Assembly (NCBI GenBank): GCA_900545585.1
Contig: UQZR01000003.1
Location: forward strand, 62,001-126,000
DNA length: 64,000 bases
Reading direction: 5' to 3'
From: an uncultured Eubacteriales bacterium
GTDB lineage: Bacteria > Bacillota > Clostridia > Oscillospirales > Oscillospiraceae
The position numbers and the translations under genes are program-made. The notes beneath the pieces are model-generated. The model worked only from the letters and a program-made list of their open reading frames with translations. It made no database searches and was not told the origin of the DNA. Positions 1 through 8,965 of this stretch are shown here, piece by piece; the stretch's first letter is position 1, and every line of letters begins with the position of its first letter.

Positions 1-574
1 CATAGCTGGAGCCGTACCCGCCGGTAAGCGCCGCCGCCTGACCCATGGTGTCCTCCATGGCGGCGCGGCCCCGCTGAGTGTACAGCTGCGTATACTGCTG
101 AAAGCCGCCGTCCGCCTCCGGATCGTAGGAAAATGGCGCACGCCCCGTCAGCTCCTCGTACAGCTGCGCCAGCTGCTGCTCGTACAGGGACTCATAGGCC
201 CCGGGCCGCTGGGATGCCACGCTGTCGCGATGGGCCAGCGCCTCCTTTACGCTGTCCGACGGCTTGTAGCCGGCCTCCAGCTCTGCCAGTGCCTTGGCCG
301 TTCTGGCCGTAGGCGCGGCCTTGGGCACGGATGCCTGCGGCTCCTCCGCCGCCGATGCCGACGCGCTCATCAGGCTGCCCCACGTCTCGTCACCGGCGAT
401 GCCGTCCCGCTTCAGGGAGTTCTTTTTCTGATAGTCCCGCACCGCCGCGCGGGTCTTTTCGCCGAACACACCGTCCTCGTCCAGCTGATAGCCCTGCTTG
501 TTCAGCTCGCTTTGCAGGCGGCGCACAGACTCGCCCTGCGAGCCATAGCCCACCATGGTATATGTCGATGCCAT
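1..574 (-). CDS. Phage structural protein with peptidoglycan-binding-like domain (partial)
   Basis: The gene runs off the left edge, so its C-terminus is missing. The ATG at 574 follows a GGAGAAAGGA ribosome binding site. Residues about 8-68 form a PG_binding_1-like repeat (GSQGESVRRLQSELNKQGY, then DGVFGEKT and GDETW). A linker and the segment FSYDPEADGGFQQYTQLY follow, ending near MGQAAALTGGYGSS; I recall this arrangement from tail-associated proteins of clostridial phages. It is the most distal visible gene of the virion module, 17 bp after the preceding protein. A tail or host-wall-contact role is inferred from position. Confidence 0.75.
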   Translation of the reverse strand, partial: MASTYTMVGYGSQGESVRRLQSELNKQGYQLDEDGVFGEKTRAAVRDYQKKNSLKRDGIAGDETWGSLMSASASAAEEPQASVPKAAPTARTAKALAELEAGYKPSDSVKEALAHRDSVASQRPGAYESLYEQQLAQLYEELTGRAPFSYDPEADGGFQQYTQLYTQRGRAAMEDTMGQAAALTGGYGSSY

Positions 575-591
575 CGTTCCGTCCTTTCTCC

Positions 592-1839
592 TCAAGTGAT
601 CCTGCGCCAGGCATAGATACCCGCCATGCCGCAGTCCACGCGCTCCCATTCCGCCCCCTCCGGCGACGGTTGGGGCTCCGTATCCTCTGCCGTCAGCCGC
701 ACGCAGCCCACGGGCCACAGCGCGTCCGCCAGCGCCTGTCCGCCCAGGGTCAGCCCGCCGGACACCTCCACATCGCCGTAAAACACCGCCGGCCACGCGC
801 ACTCCAGCGCTTCACCGGTGCTTCTCTTGCCGAAGGCCGCGCCCCTGCCGCCGCTGTGCAGGTGCAGCGTCACCGGCGATACCGGCGGCAGCAGCTGCCG
901 CACCGTCCGGACGCCGCCCGCCGTATCCACGGCGGATACCTCCGCCTCATAGGCCGCGTCCGCCGCCAGGCCGCCGCCTACCACTGTCTCCGCGCCGCTG
1001 ACCAGTGTGGTATAGCCGCTCCAGCTGCCGCCCGCAGGACGCCAGCGCACCCGCACCCGCACGGTGTTCCGTCCTCCTACGGAGGCGCAGGACGCGGTGC
1101 CCGTCACCTTCAGGTACGCGCCGTCCTCCGCTGCCGTACCGCCCGCCTTGCACCGGATGACCTCCGCCGCCAGTGTAGGTCGGTGGTAGGCATACACTGT
1201 CACCGCCTCGCTTTCCGCCGTCACCGAGCGGCCTCGGCTGTCCGTCACCACTGCGGAGGGGATCAGCGTCCCTGCCGCAGCAATGGGTGCTGTCTTTCCC
1301 GACAGTCCCGCCACGGTCTGACCTCCGCAGGTAAAGCGGCACGCCTGCACCGATGCGCCGCCGGCCCCTGCCGCCGTCACCGTGTACTGCACGCGGCTGA
1401 GTCCCTGCACGCACACGCCCCAGCCGCTGACCACCGTGTTATCGCTGACCGCCGACACCTGCACCGACGCCGTGGGCGCCATAGACGGCGGCACATAGAC
1501 GGTAAACGCCGTCTGCACACTGCCCACCTGCTCTGCGCCGCTGTATACCGCCATGGACATGGTCCCTGTACCCCGCAGGGCGTCCGGGATCTGCTGCGCC
1601 AGTTCCTCCGGCACGCGCCAGCGGTACACCGCCCTGCCCGCCGCATGGCTGACCTGCCGGACATCGCCGCTTTCCAGCGTGCCGGACGCCCCGCCGAAGG
1701 CGTAGGAGAATCGGAATGTGTACCCGTTCCCCGGCTTTACCACCGTCAGCGTGCCGCTCTGCCCGATGACAGCGTCCCTCGCCGTCAGTTCGAACCCCGC
1801 CATACTCACGGTGCGGCTGCTCCTCTGTGCCGCGTTCAT
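592..1839 (-). CDS. Phage minor structural (tail) protein, DUF859-like
   Basis: This 415-residue protein is rich in Gly, Ala, Val, Thr and Ser and made of beta-type repeats. Its C-terminal part contains GAAFGKRSTGEALECAWPA, a signature I associate with DUF859 minor structural proteins near the phage tail tip. It ends in a short domain with PVGCVRL and WERVDCG. The start follows a CGGAGGGTGAG site. It lies 3 bp after the preceding structural gene. A role as a tail-tip or host-contact protein is a family-level inference; no enzymatic motif is visible. Confidence 0.7.
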   Translation of the reverse strand: MNAAQRSSRTVSMAGFELTARDAVIGQSGTLTVVKPGNGYTFRFSYAFGGASGTLESGDVRQVSHAAGRAVYRWRVPEELAQQIPDALRGTGTMSMAVYSGAEQVGSVQTAFTVYVPPSMAPTASVQVSAVSDNTVVSGWGVCVQGLSRVQYTVTAAGAGGASVQACRFTCGGQTVAGLSGKTAPIAAAGTLIPSAVVTDSRGRSVTAESEAVTVYAYHRPTLAAEVIRCKAGGTAAEDGAYLKVTGTASCASVGGRNTVRVRVRWRPAGGSWSGYTTLVSGAETVVGGGLAADAAYEAEVSAVDTAGGVRTVRQLLPPVSPVTLHLHSGGRGAAFGKRSTGEALECAWPAVFYGDVEVSGGLTLGGQALADALWPVGCVRLTAEDTEPQPSPEGAEWERVDCGMAGIYAWRRIT

Positions 1840-1842
1840 CTC

Positions 1843-2556
1843 TCACCCTCCGATCCAGCGGATTGCCAATCCGTCCCCGTTGTCCTCCATGCGCCAGCCG
1901 CCCACATCCGCGCCGCCCAGCGCCGCCATACCGTTGACGTGCAGTCTGCCGTCCGCCACACGAGCTACCTCCTGAGCGTCCTGCCGCAGCGACAGCTCCT
2001 CGCCGGTAAAGACGGCACGGAAGCCGTTAGGCTCCACCTCCGTCTCCCCGTCTGCATCACGGCAGGCCAGCCCGAACCCCACCGCCGTGCCGTACACCGG
2101 CGCGGTCCCGTCGTACCCTACGACGCCCGTCCGAACGCAGGCCGCCGCGTTCTCCCTGTACCGGTCGAAGGCGTCCGCCACCGCTGCCAGGCCGTTCCTC
2201 AGCGTCGCGGCAAAGCCGTAATACGCTCCCAGCTTCTCCGGCTCCGCCTCCAGACGGCCGCTGAGCGCCGCCGCCTGCCCATCAAAGCTGTCCGCCGCCA
2301 CGTATTCCGTCTCCACTTGCGCCGCCAACTCCTCCACGGCCCGCTTCAGCCGCTCCTCCCCACCGGCGATGAGGCTCCGCAGCTTCCGGTACTGCTGCTC
2401 CGTCCCCTTTCCGCCGGAGGACGCGCCGGTGCCCTGCTCCAGCCGCTCCAGCGCCAGATTCAGCTGCTGGGCCATCTGGAACAGATACGAGTACTGCTGC
2501 ATCACCTGCTGCTGTACGCTGCCTGCGGGACACGCGGGCATAGGGATGGTGCTCAC
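1843..2556 (-). CDS. Phage structural protein of unknown function
   Basis: This 237-residue protein starts MSTIPMPACPAGS, followed by a Gln-rich helical stretch (QQQVMQQYSYLFQMAQQLN) and a predicted coiled segment up to about residue 115. The C-terminal half looks like beta structure with ALGGADVGGW and AIRWIGG, as in small phage head or tail adaptor proteins. Its ATG overlaps the stop of the upstream gene in an ATGA arrangement, so translation is probably coupled. I do not recognise a named family; the structural role rests on position in the virion operon. Confidence 0.65.
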   Translation of the reverse strand: MSTIPMPACPAGSVQQQVMQQYSYLFQMAQQLNLALERLEQGTGASSGGKGTEQQYRKLRSLIAGGEERLKRAVEELAAQVETEYVAADSFDGQAAALSGRLEAEPEKLGAYYGFAATLRNGLAAVADAFDRYRENAAACVRTGVVGYDGTAPVYGTAVGFGLACRDADGETEVEPNGFRAVFTGEELSLRQDAQEVARVADGRLHVNGMAALGGADVGGWRMEDNGDGLAIRWIGG

Positions 2557-4274
2557 GGGCCGTCACTTCCTTTCTCATACACCGCCGACATGCTGAACAC
2601 GCGGCACCGGCCGGTGCCCTGCAGCCGCAGCCGCACCTGCCTGCATCGTCTGGGCCGCAGGTGCAGCAGATACCCGCGGGTCTGTCCGTCACCGCCGATG
2701 ACCTGTCCCAGCGTCTCCCAGCTGCGTCCGCCGTCATAGCTGGCGCTGGCCTCCAGCCGCGCCCGATCCTCCGGCTGCACCCGCAGCTCCAGCCGCGCCA
2801 GATACTTGTTCTCCGGCTGAGAGAGTCCCAGCTCCCCCGTCTCCGCCATCCACCGCAGCGCCGTCTCCTGCTGTCCGCTGCCGCCGGTCATGTCCAGCAG
2901 CCTGCCGTCCCTCGTCAGACCGTACAGCGCCCCGTCGCACACGGTGAACGCCATGATGTCGGCGTCGTCCTGCCGGTGCCACAGTCCCCGCGCCGTATCG
3001 TATACCAGCAGGTGCCGCTTCCCGTCTCCATCCCGCGCCGCCAGCCAGTACTGCCCGTTCCAGCCCGCCGCCGCGCCGTCCTGATACCGTACACTGCCCA
3101 GCGGCATGGACACGCAGCCGGGCATACTGCCATCGAAGGCGTACACACCGCCCAGCCCCAGGTAGAACAGCGTCCCGTCCACCACGGCGGCCGCGCCGTG
3201 GCACCCCTTCTTCACGCCCGGGCAGCGCAGCGTCACGATCTGATGCGCGCCGGTGGCGCTGGGGTATACCCGCTCCATACAGTCCTCCTTGAAGAAGATG
3301 ACGCCGCCCAGACACGCCGCCGCGCCGGTAAACGCCCCGTCAGAGCCGCGGGACGCCGCGTAGCTGTCGGTACTGAGCCCTGCGAAGCTGTTCCAGTTCC
3401 GGAAATCCCCCAGCTTGCTGGCGTAGATCTCGTTCACCGGCCGCCCGTCCACGATGCCGTACTTGCAGCCCCACAGCCGGTTACCCTGCTCCACCACGAA
3501 GTCCATGTCCGGCACGCGCCGCGCCGCCGTCACCTCCGCCGTCTGGCTCCCCACCTTGGCTGTCGCCGCCGGCACCGCGATCCAGTCATCGCCCGCCGCA
3601 TCCAGCACGTGCAGGCCGTTGAGGGTCTGGGCCTCGCAGCCCTCCACCGTCACGCCGTCTCCGGCGGCAAAGCCCCGTCCGATACCGGCGGCGGATATTT
3701 TGGTACACACGTTTTCCACGTCCAGCCACGCGCTGCCGTCGTACCGCTTCATCACCGGCTCGGCGTCGGAGGTATCCAACCACAGAGTGCCCGCCTCCGG
3801 CGCATCAGGGGCCGCCGCCCCTGCGGCATAGTCCCCCAGCTCCTCGCCGCCGCTTCTGCACAGCGCCGTCGTCACCTCTCCCGCGGTGACGTTCCGGTTC
3901 TCCATGCTGCCGAAGTCCGACAGGTCCTGCGTGTTGATGTACTTTCTGTCCGGCCAGATCAACAGGTACGCCCCCATGTTCACCAGCTGCTTTTCGCCGT
4001 CGGACAGCGCCAGCCCCGTCTTTTCTCCGCCTACGTACAGTGCCGTGCCGTCCACCCACACCAGCGCATCGCGGCACGTCAGCCCGTTGGGCTTACTCAG
4101 TACCGCAGCCTCGCCTCTGGCCGGACGGGTCTCCAGCGCCGGGTACCCGCCGCTCCACAGATTCTCCATATTCTGAAAGCAGCCCATGGCGCTGCCCGCC
4201 CGCCGGTCCAGCCCCAGGAACCGGTCCACCGTCACGCGCCGCTGCGCCGGCGCCGTCAGCTTGGGAAAATACAT
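2553..4274 (-). CDS. Large phage tail/stabilisation-like structural protein
   Basis: This 573-residue protein begins MYFPKLTAPAQRR and contains FLGLDRR and MENLWSGGYPALETRPARG. That pattern (a 'MENLxSxxYPxLxxR' core) recurs in structural proteins of phages of clostridia. The body consists of repeated beta-strand blades with conserved aromatic pairs, suggesting a beta-propeller-like fold. In P22-like order, the gene after the head-tail adaptor encodes a DNA-stabilisation/tail hub protein, which is one possibility here. The ATG follows GGAGGTGGGGGG. No catalytic motif is seen. Confidence 0.65.
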   Translation of the reverse strand: MYFPKLTAPAQRRVTVDRFLGLDRRAGSAMGCFQNMENLWSGGYPALETRPARGEAAVLSKPNGLTCRDALVWVDGTALYVGGEKTGLALSDGEKQLVNMGAYLLIWPDRKYINTQDLSDFGSMENRNVTAGEVTTALCRSGGEELGDYAAGAAAPDAPEAGTLWLDTSDAEPVMKRYDGSAWLDVENVCTKISAAGIGRGFAAGDGVTVEGCEAQTLNGLHVLDAAGDDWIAVPAATAKVGSQTAEVTAARRVPDMDFVVEQGNRLWGCKYGIVDGRPVNEIYASKLGDFRNWNSFAGLSTDSYAASRGSDGAFTGAAACLGGVIFFKEDCMERVYPSATGAHQIVTLRCPGVKKGCHGAAAVVDGTLFYLGLGGVYAFDGSMPGCVSMPLGSVRYQDGAAAGWNGQYWLAARDGDGKRHLLVYDTARGLWHRQDDADIMAFTVCDGALYGLTRDGRLLDMTGGSGQQETALRWMAETGELGLSQPENKYLARLELRVQPEDRARLEASASYDGGRSWETLGQVIGGDGQTRGYLLHLRPRRCRQVRLRLQGTGRCRVFSMSAVYEKGSDGP

Positions 4275-4286
4275 CCCCCCACCTCC

Positions 4287-4646
4287 TTAAAACAGGCGCA
4301 GTGCCGCCGCGCTCCGCTGAGGCCGCTCCCTGCGGCACCGATAATCCTTGTAGGTCAGAAAGGCGTTGTTCCATTGGGCCGCCGCGTTGTTGTACCGCGC
4401 CATCTCGCCGTTGGCGTAGTGGATCTGCGCCTCCACATAGTGGCGGTACAGCTCGTCGTAGGGCGCCTCCGCCGTCAGCGCGTACTCCTCCGTCACCTGC
4501 GGCAGCGCCCCCGTGACCTGCTCCGCCTCCCGCAGCACGAAGCCCTCGGCCTGCGCCAGCCACTGCATCTTCTCCTCTCTGCCGTACTGGTTGGGCAGCA
4601 GGGCGTCCACCCTGCCCAGCATCTGCCCCGCCGTCATTCTGTCCAT
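4287..4646 (-). CDS. Putative phage head-tail connector
   Basis: The likely start is the ATG at 4646 (MDRMTAGQML), one base after the stop of the small upstream gene. The product is about 119 residues and mostly helical, with VDALLPNQYGREEKMQWL near the N-terminus. That phrase resembles small adaptor proteins that follow capsid genes in phages of Gram-positive bacteria. Size, helical character and position between capsid and tail genes suggest a head-tail connector. An upstream in-frame ATG at 4670 exists but lies inside the preceding gene. Confidence 0.6.
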   Translation of the reverse strand: MDRMTAGQMLGRVDALLPNQYGREEKMQWLAQAEGFVLREAEQVTGALPQVTEEYALTAEAPYDELYRHYVEAQIHYANGEMARYNNAAAQWNNAFLTYKDYRCRRERPQRSAAALRLF

Positions 4647-4647
4647 G

Positions 4648-4854
4648 TCAGTTGGCCCGCTCGTCCACATAGCGGCGAGCGGTCTCCGCCATCATGCGGC
4701 TGTTCTCCAGCACCTCCGCCACGTAGTTGGGCACCTGTACCTGCACGCCCTTCATGATCTTCCAGCTCCGTCCGTTGACGGACACGATCACGAAGTTCTC
4801 CTCATTTTTTCTGCCGCGGGGCAGGAAGATGGACACCATATTTTCCTTCATCAC
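4648..4854 (-). CDS. Small phage protein next to capsid gene
   Basis: This 68-residue protein reads MMKENMVSIFLPRGRKNEEN and then a small beta-rich body (FVIVSVNGRSWKI, VQVQVPNYVAEVLENS). Short proteins with this RGRKNEEN/VPxxVAEVLENS pattern commonly follow the capsid gene in clostridial phages; their function is not known to me. The start follows AAAGGAGAACGGCG. It sits between the major capsid gene and the putative connector and is almost certainly part of the head module. Confidence 0.7.
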   Translation of the reverse strand: MMKENMVSIFLPRGRKNEENFVIVSVNGRSWKIMKGVQVQVPNYVAEVLENSRMMAETARRYVDERAN

Positions 4855-4917
4855 GCCGTTCTCCTTTCATCGTTTCCCTGAGCTGCGGGAGGGGCCTGCC
4901 GCCCCTCCCGCGCCCTG

Positions 4918-6141
4918 TCAGTTGGCCTTGTCCTCGCCGGAATAGCTGGAGCCGCACTCCACGCGCACCATGTACTCGTCGTACAGGATAGCGGCGGCGT
5001 GGACGCCCTTCCAGCCCACGCTGGAGCGCTGGTCCAGGGGGTCTGCGGTGCCGGAGGAGCCGCGGGGCTTCACGATGACCTCCGTGCCCTCGCTGAGATC
5101 CACCACGCCGTAGGCGCCCTTGCCCAGGAACAGGCAGCCATACACGGCACAGCCGTCCCTGCCGCCCTCGCCCGGGCAGATGGCGGCCTTGTCGGTGGCA
5201 GTGACAGCCTGCTCCAGCACCAGCTTGGCCGCAGTGTTGGACTTCACCTTCACGCGCTGGCCGCCGATGAGCACATAGCGGCCCGCCAGTGCGTCGGCGG
5301 CCACAGTGCCGCCGGTAAAGCTCACCTCGGTACTGTTGGCCGCCGCACCGCTGACCGTCAGGGTGCGCGCGTTCTGCGCCAGATCCTCACCTCGGTAGAT
5401 CTTGGCCTCGGTGGTCTCCACAAAGCGCACACCGTGGAGCTCGCCGATCTCGCCGGAGAACAGCTCCGTGGCGGCAGCGTACTGGTGGGCGGCGATCCAC
5501 GCCTCGTCCTGCCGCAGGTCGAAGGCCACGCTGGGATGGATGATGCACACGTACTTGCCGTCGAACGTGGGTGCATTCATCTTCTTCAGCTGGGTGGCCG
5601 CCTTGGCCACCAGCTCGCTGGTCATCTTGCACGTCCCGTCCAGCGCGTAGCGGCTCAGCACCTCGGCGGAGGTGCCGTCTGCCTTCTTCTGGGGCGCGTA
5701 GATGACCTGATTGCCCTGCTGGATCTCGTTGCGGGTCACGGTGTCCAGCGTCAGGCCCATGTTGCTGCCATGGCGGTCGGTGATCTCCAGCACCACGTCG
5801 TCGATGGCCGTCAGGTCCAGCATATCGGACACGGTGGTGTAGTCGCCGTACTGCGCCAGATCCTTGGTGATGTAGCTCACCGAAATACCGCTGCCATCGG
5901 GGGTCACGCCCTCGGTCAGCGGCGTCAGCGCTTTGTCGAAAGCACCGAACTTACGCCACTCCACGGTCTTGCCGCCGCCCACCGGCAGGCCCTTGGTGGC
6001 CGCGAACTGGTTGTGTACCAGCTGGGGCTTGGCGTTCTCCAGCAGCTCCATGCCATAGTAGGTCTTCATCTCGGCGCTGAGAGCGCCGGTGGTCTGTGTG
6101 TTCATCTCCCCTGCAAACAGCTGCAAATTCATCTTCTCCAT
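4918..6141 (-). CDS. Major capsid protein, N4-gp56 family
   Basis: The protein (407 residues from the ATG at 6141) carries the hallmark of N4-gp56-type capsid proteins: TKGLPVGGGKTVEWRKF, PLTEGVTPDG and DLAQYGDYTTVSDML in the first 110 residues, then EITDRHGSNMGLTLDTV. An ATG 15 bp upstream is rejected because the AGGAGG ribosome binding site lies inside that extension. The N-terminus MEKMNLQLFAGEMN resembles the MLKLNLQFFA motif of ribosomal protein L27 that Prp proteases cleave. A Prp gene lies just upstream, beyond the scaffold gene, so maturation by Prp is a plausible inference. Confidence 0.92.
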   Translation of the reverse strand: MEKMNLQLFAGEMNTQTTGALSAEMKTYYGMELLENAKPQLVHNQFAATKGLPVGGGKTVEWRKFGAFDKALTPLTEGVTPDGSGISVSYITKDLAQYGDYTTVSDMLDLTAIDDVVLEITDRHGSNMGLTLDTVTRNEIQQGNQVIYAPQKKADGTSAEVLSRYALDGTCKMTSELVAKAATQLKKMNAPTFDGKYVCIIHPSVAFDLRQDEAWIAAHQYAAATELFSGEIGELHGVRFVETTEAKIYRGEDLAQNARTLTVSGAAANSTEVSFTGGTVAADALAGRYVLIGGQRVKVKSNTAAKLVLEQAVTATDKAAICPGEGGRDGCAVYGCLFLGKGAYGVVDLSEGTEVIVKPRGSSGTADPLDQRSSVGWKGVHAAAILYDEYMVRVECGSSYSGEDKAN

Positions 6142-6161
6142 GCTTGTCCTCCTCATTTTGT

Positions 6162-6773
6162 TCAGAATCGTATCTTCTCTCCGTCCTGTACCCGTTTCCG
6201 GATGTCCGCCAGCTCGCGGCTGGTCAGTCCTCTGGGATCGCTGCGGGTCACGGCGCGGCTGCCGCCGCGGTTCTCCGCAGGCCGCCCGCCGCCGGAGGCG
6301 ATGGAACGCGCCATCTGACTGCGTGCCTGCGCCGCGGCATAGCCCATGGCCGCCTTCAGAAGCTCCTGCCGGTGTACGATCTCATAGGCGGTCCTGCCGT
6401 CCACACCTGCCGTCACCAATCGCCCGAACCGGGGTGATGCCATCTCCCGCCGCCAGTCGAAATCAGGATACACCTGCCGGATGCGTCCCTCCTCCGCCTG
6501 CAGGCGCAGCACCGCGCCGGCCTGGGACTCCCGCCGCGCCTGCACCTCCTGCCGCAGGCGGGCGTTCTCCTGCCGCAGTCCCCGCAGCCGCCCGTCCAGA
6601 ATTTTCTGCACACGGGCGTCAAACTGCTCCTTGTACTGCCCGCGGATCAGGGCGCTGAACGCCTCCTGCTCCCCGGCGTCGGGAGCCGCCTGACCGCCTG
6701 TCTCTCCGCCCGTCTCCTGACCGGCCTCTGCCGCCTCTGCAAACGTCTGCCAGTCCATCCAAAGCTGCTTCAT
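6162..6773 (-). CDS. Phage scaffold protein
   Basis: This 203-residue, highly charged, helical protein has a long coiled-coil stretch (about residues 45-110, rich in Arg, Glu and Gln). Its C-terminus, with DPRGLTSRELADIRKRV and GEKIRF, is typical of capsid scaffold proteins of phages of Gram-positive bacteria. It lies immediately upstream of the major capsid gene, as scaffolds usually do, and 22 bp after the Prp protease gene. It would guide procapsid assembly and be removed or cleaved on maturation. Confidence 0.85.
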   Translation of the reverse strand: MKQLWMDWQTFAEAAEAGQETGGETGGQAAPDAGEQEAFSALIRGQYKEQFDARVQKILDGRLRGLRQENARLRQEVQARRESQAGAVLRLQAEEGRIRQVYPDFDWRREMASPRFGRLVTAGVDGRTAYEIVHRQELLKAAMGYAAAQARSQMARSIASGGGRPAENRGGSRAVTRSDPRGLTSRELADIRKRVQDGEKIRF

Positions 6774-6795
6774 AGCCTCTCCTTCCCGTGGTAGG

Positions 6796-7077
6796 TCACG
6801 ACCCTGTTACCTGCACACACGCGGGATACTGCCGTGCCAGCTGCGCAAGCCCGCACCGCACCAGAGCAAAGGCAGCGCCGCAGTCCCCTGCACCCTCCAC
6901 CTCCGCAAAGCCCCTGCGGATGCACACCCGCGCCGCCTGCCCCGTCTCCTCCAGGCTGCCCGCCAGTGCGTACACCAGCGCCGACACGGCGGCGCACACG
7001 ATGTCCTGCCCTGCCGGAGCGTGCCCCGCGTGACCGCATACCGTCACATGCGTCCCGTCGAACACCGCCCGTATCAT
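6796..7077 (-). CDS. prp: Prp-type cysteine protease (phage-encoded)
   Basis: This 93-residue protein has the two Prp signatures: GHAG with His16 and DIVCAAVSAL with Cys28. The 12-residue spacing matches that between the catalytic His and Cys of Staphylococcus Prp. Bacterial Prp removes the N-terminal extension of ribosomal protein L27, and the related motif at the N-terminus of phage capsid proteins is also a substrate (established knowledge). Here the gene lies inside the virion operon, overlapping the portal stop by four bases, between portal and scaffold, where phages usually encode the maturation protease. This position argues for capsid or scaffold processing. Confidence 0.88.
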   Translation of the reverse strand: MIRAVFDGTHVTVCGHAGHAPAGQDIVCAAVSALVYALAGSLEETGQAARVCIRRGFAEVEGAGDCGAAFALVRCGLAQLARQYPACVQVTGS

Positions 7078-8891
7078 CGGGGCCTCACGGCCTCACGGGA
7101 CTGCTTTCTCTGCCGCTCCATGGCGTCCGGCGCGCTGCCCGCCTTCACCGCGCCCACGTCGGGCGCCTCGCCGCCGTTCATCTCCTGCTCCAGCGCCTGC
7201 GCAAGACTTGTCCCCTGTTTGGCGTCCAGCAGCTGCACCGCCGTCAGCAGCTGCCGCTGGAGCCACGCCACCTGCCGGGTCCGCTGCTGTCCCTGCCGGA
7301 TGACCGATGCCAGCTGGTCCTTGTTCTTGAACTCCATCAGCTCCAGACACCGCAGGGCCTGCTCGGCCATATCTGCGCGGAAAAACCCCATCTGGAACAG
7401 CTGCAGCGCCAGCTGGTTGTACTCCATGGTCTTGTAGGGTGTCTCGTCCTGCGCCGCGATCTCCAGATCGAACTCCGGTACCCGATAGCCGCCCAGCGCC
7501 AGGGCCTTGGGCTGCATACCGCCGTTGTCGAACATGCGGAACTCCCGCTCCGCCCCGCGGCCCAGCAGCCGGAACTGCCGGGGTGCGCTGTAAAACTGCC
7601 GCACCAGCTCGATGCACAGCGTCATCACCTGCGCGAATGCCTGGTACCCGTCGTCGATCATATTGCGGGACAGCTTGCCGCCCGCCTCCTGCAGGGCCGC
7701 GATGGCCGTGGCCGCCGTGACGCCGCCTGCAGTGCCGCCGCTCATCACGTCGCGGTTGCCCGCCGTCTCCTTCATCTCCGCCACCTTGTTCTGCAAGACG
7801 GCCACATACACGCTGTCCAGCGTGGGCACACGGATAGGCGCGATGGAATCGGCCCCCAGATTGCCGTTGGTGTGGACGAAGGGCTGCGTCCAGTCGGCGT
7901 ACTCCTCCTCGTTCACCGCCCCGTCGGAGCGGATGAAGAACCGCGGCGTGGCGGCGGCCAGCGTGTTCTTCAGGATAGCCTGGTTCATCAGGTCGATCTG
8001 CTTCTGCGCCGGCTTGCACAGGTCCACGTAGCCGTAGCCGCAGGGCGTCCCCTCCTCGGGGAACAGCACGTCGAACACGAAGGGATACTGCCCGTGGTCG
8101 TACCATCCCCGCTTTTCGTACTGCGGGTCGTTTTCCGAGGCGTACAGCACCGTCTCCCCCACGAACTTGCAGTAGTGCAGCACCTGCCGCCCCTCCGCCT
8201 CCGTGTGGTAGTACCAGTCCACCACCAGCGACTGGTCGGAGGTATCCACCCGATCATCGTAGAGATAGCGGCTCACTTGGGACGCGCCGCCGCGTCCCAG
8301 CTTCCCTTCCAGCTGGGGATAGTCCCGCAGCAGCCGGTGGTTGGGTGTCAGCTCCACGGAGAAGAAGTTCTCCGATGCCTGGATATCCTGCACTCCCGGC
8401 TCCCAGAACAGATTCAGCACGTCCATGCTGCGGATGTCGATGTCCCCCAGCCCGTGGAGCTTTCCCTCGTCCCAGAACACGCCGTACACGGCGCAGCCGG
8501 ACTTCAGCTTGTTCCACCACGCCCTGGCATACTCCTTCTTGAACCGGTTGTTCTGCAAGATCACCGGCAGGATGCGGGTCAGCTTCTCCGCCTCCTCCCG
8601 ATCGTCCGGCTCGCGGGGCAGCACCGTAGGCTCGGGATAGCTGTCCATGGCGTCCGCGTGCTTGGACAGGATGCAGTTCACCAGCCAACCGCTGGCGGGG
8701 CGGGGATCGTGGGGATTGCCGCCCCGCCCCTCCTTCTCCATCTGCTCCCAGTGCCGCATCTTCCAGAACTGCTCGTTGTCGATGATGCGCTTGTCCAGAT
8801 TCTCCTTGCCGCGTCGGTATTGCCGCAGGATCTCCGCCGCGCGGACCACCTCCTGCGTGCCGATCCTTGGCCGCATGACCTCCTGTTCCAT
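7074..8891 (-). CDS. Phage portal protein
   Basis: The product from the ATG at 8891 is 605 residues and starts MEQEVMRPRIG after an AGGAAAGGAAGG site; a longer open frame upstream is shadow sequence overlapping terL. Features typical of portals include the N-terminal NEQFWKMRHW, SGWLVNCILSKHADAM, LVVDWYYHTEAEG, and the central helix region KPAQKQIDLMNQAI with SGGTAGGVTAATAIAAL. The gene lies directly downstream of terL and upstream of the protease, the usual position. It would form the dodecameric DNA channel of the procapsid and dock the terminase. Confidence 0.9.
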   Translation of the reverse strand: MEQEVMRPRIGTQEVVRAAEILRQYRRGKENLDKRIIDNEQFWKMRHWEQMEKEGRGGNPHDPRPASGWLVNCILSKHADAMDSYPEPTVLPREPDDREEAEKLTRILPVILQNNRFKKEYARAWWNKLKSGCAVYGVFWDEGKLHGLGDIDIRSMDVLNLFWEPGVQDIQASENFFSVELTPNHRLLRDYPQLEGKLGRGGASQVSRYLYDDRVDTSDQSLVVDWYYHTEAEGRQVLHYCKFVGETVLYASENDPQYEKRGWYDHGQYPFVFDVLFPEEGTPCGYGYVDLCKPAQKQIDLMNQAILKNTLAAATPRFFIRSDGAVNEEEYADWTQPFVHTNGNLGADSIAPIRVPTLDSVYVAVLQNKVAEMKETAGNRDVMSGGTAGGVTAATAIAALQEAGGKLSRNMIDDGYQAFAQVMTLCIELVRQFYSAPRQFRLLGRGAEREFRMFDNGGMQPKALALGGYRVPEFDLEIAAQDETPYKTMEYNQLALQLFQMGFFRADMAEQALRCLELMEFKNKDQLASVIRQGQQRTRQVAWLQRQLLTAVQLLDAKQGTSLAQALEQEMNGGEAPDVGAVKAGSAPDAMERQRKQSREAVRPR

Positions 8892-8965
8892 GTCGCACCT
8901 TCCTTTCCTTGTTACTGCCTCTGCCCGCCACAGGCCCAACGTTGCACGCTCCGGTGCAGCGCTCC

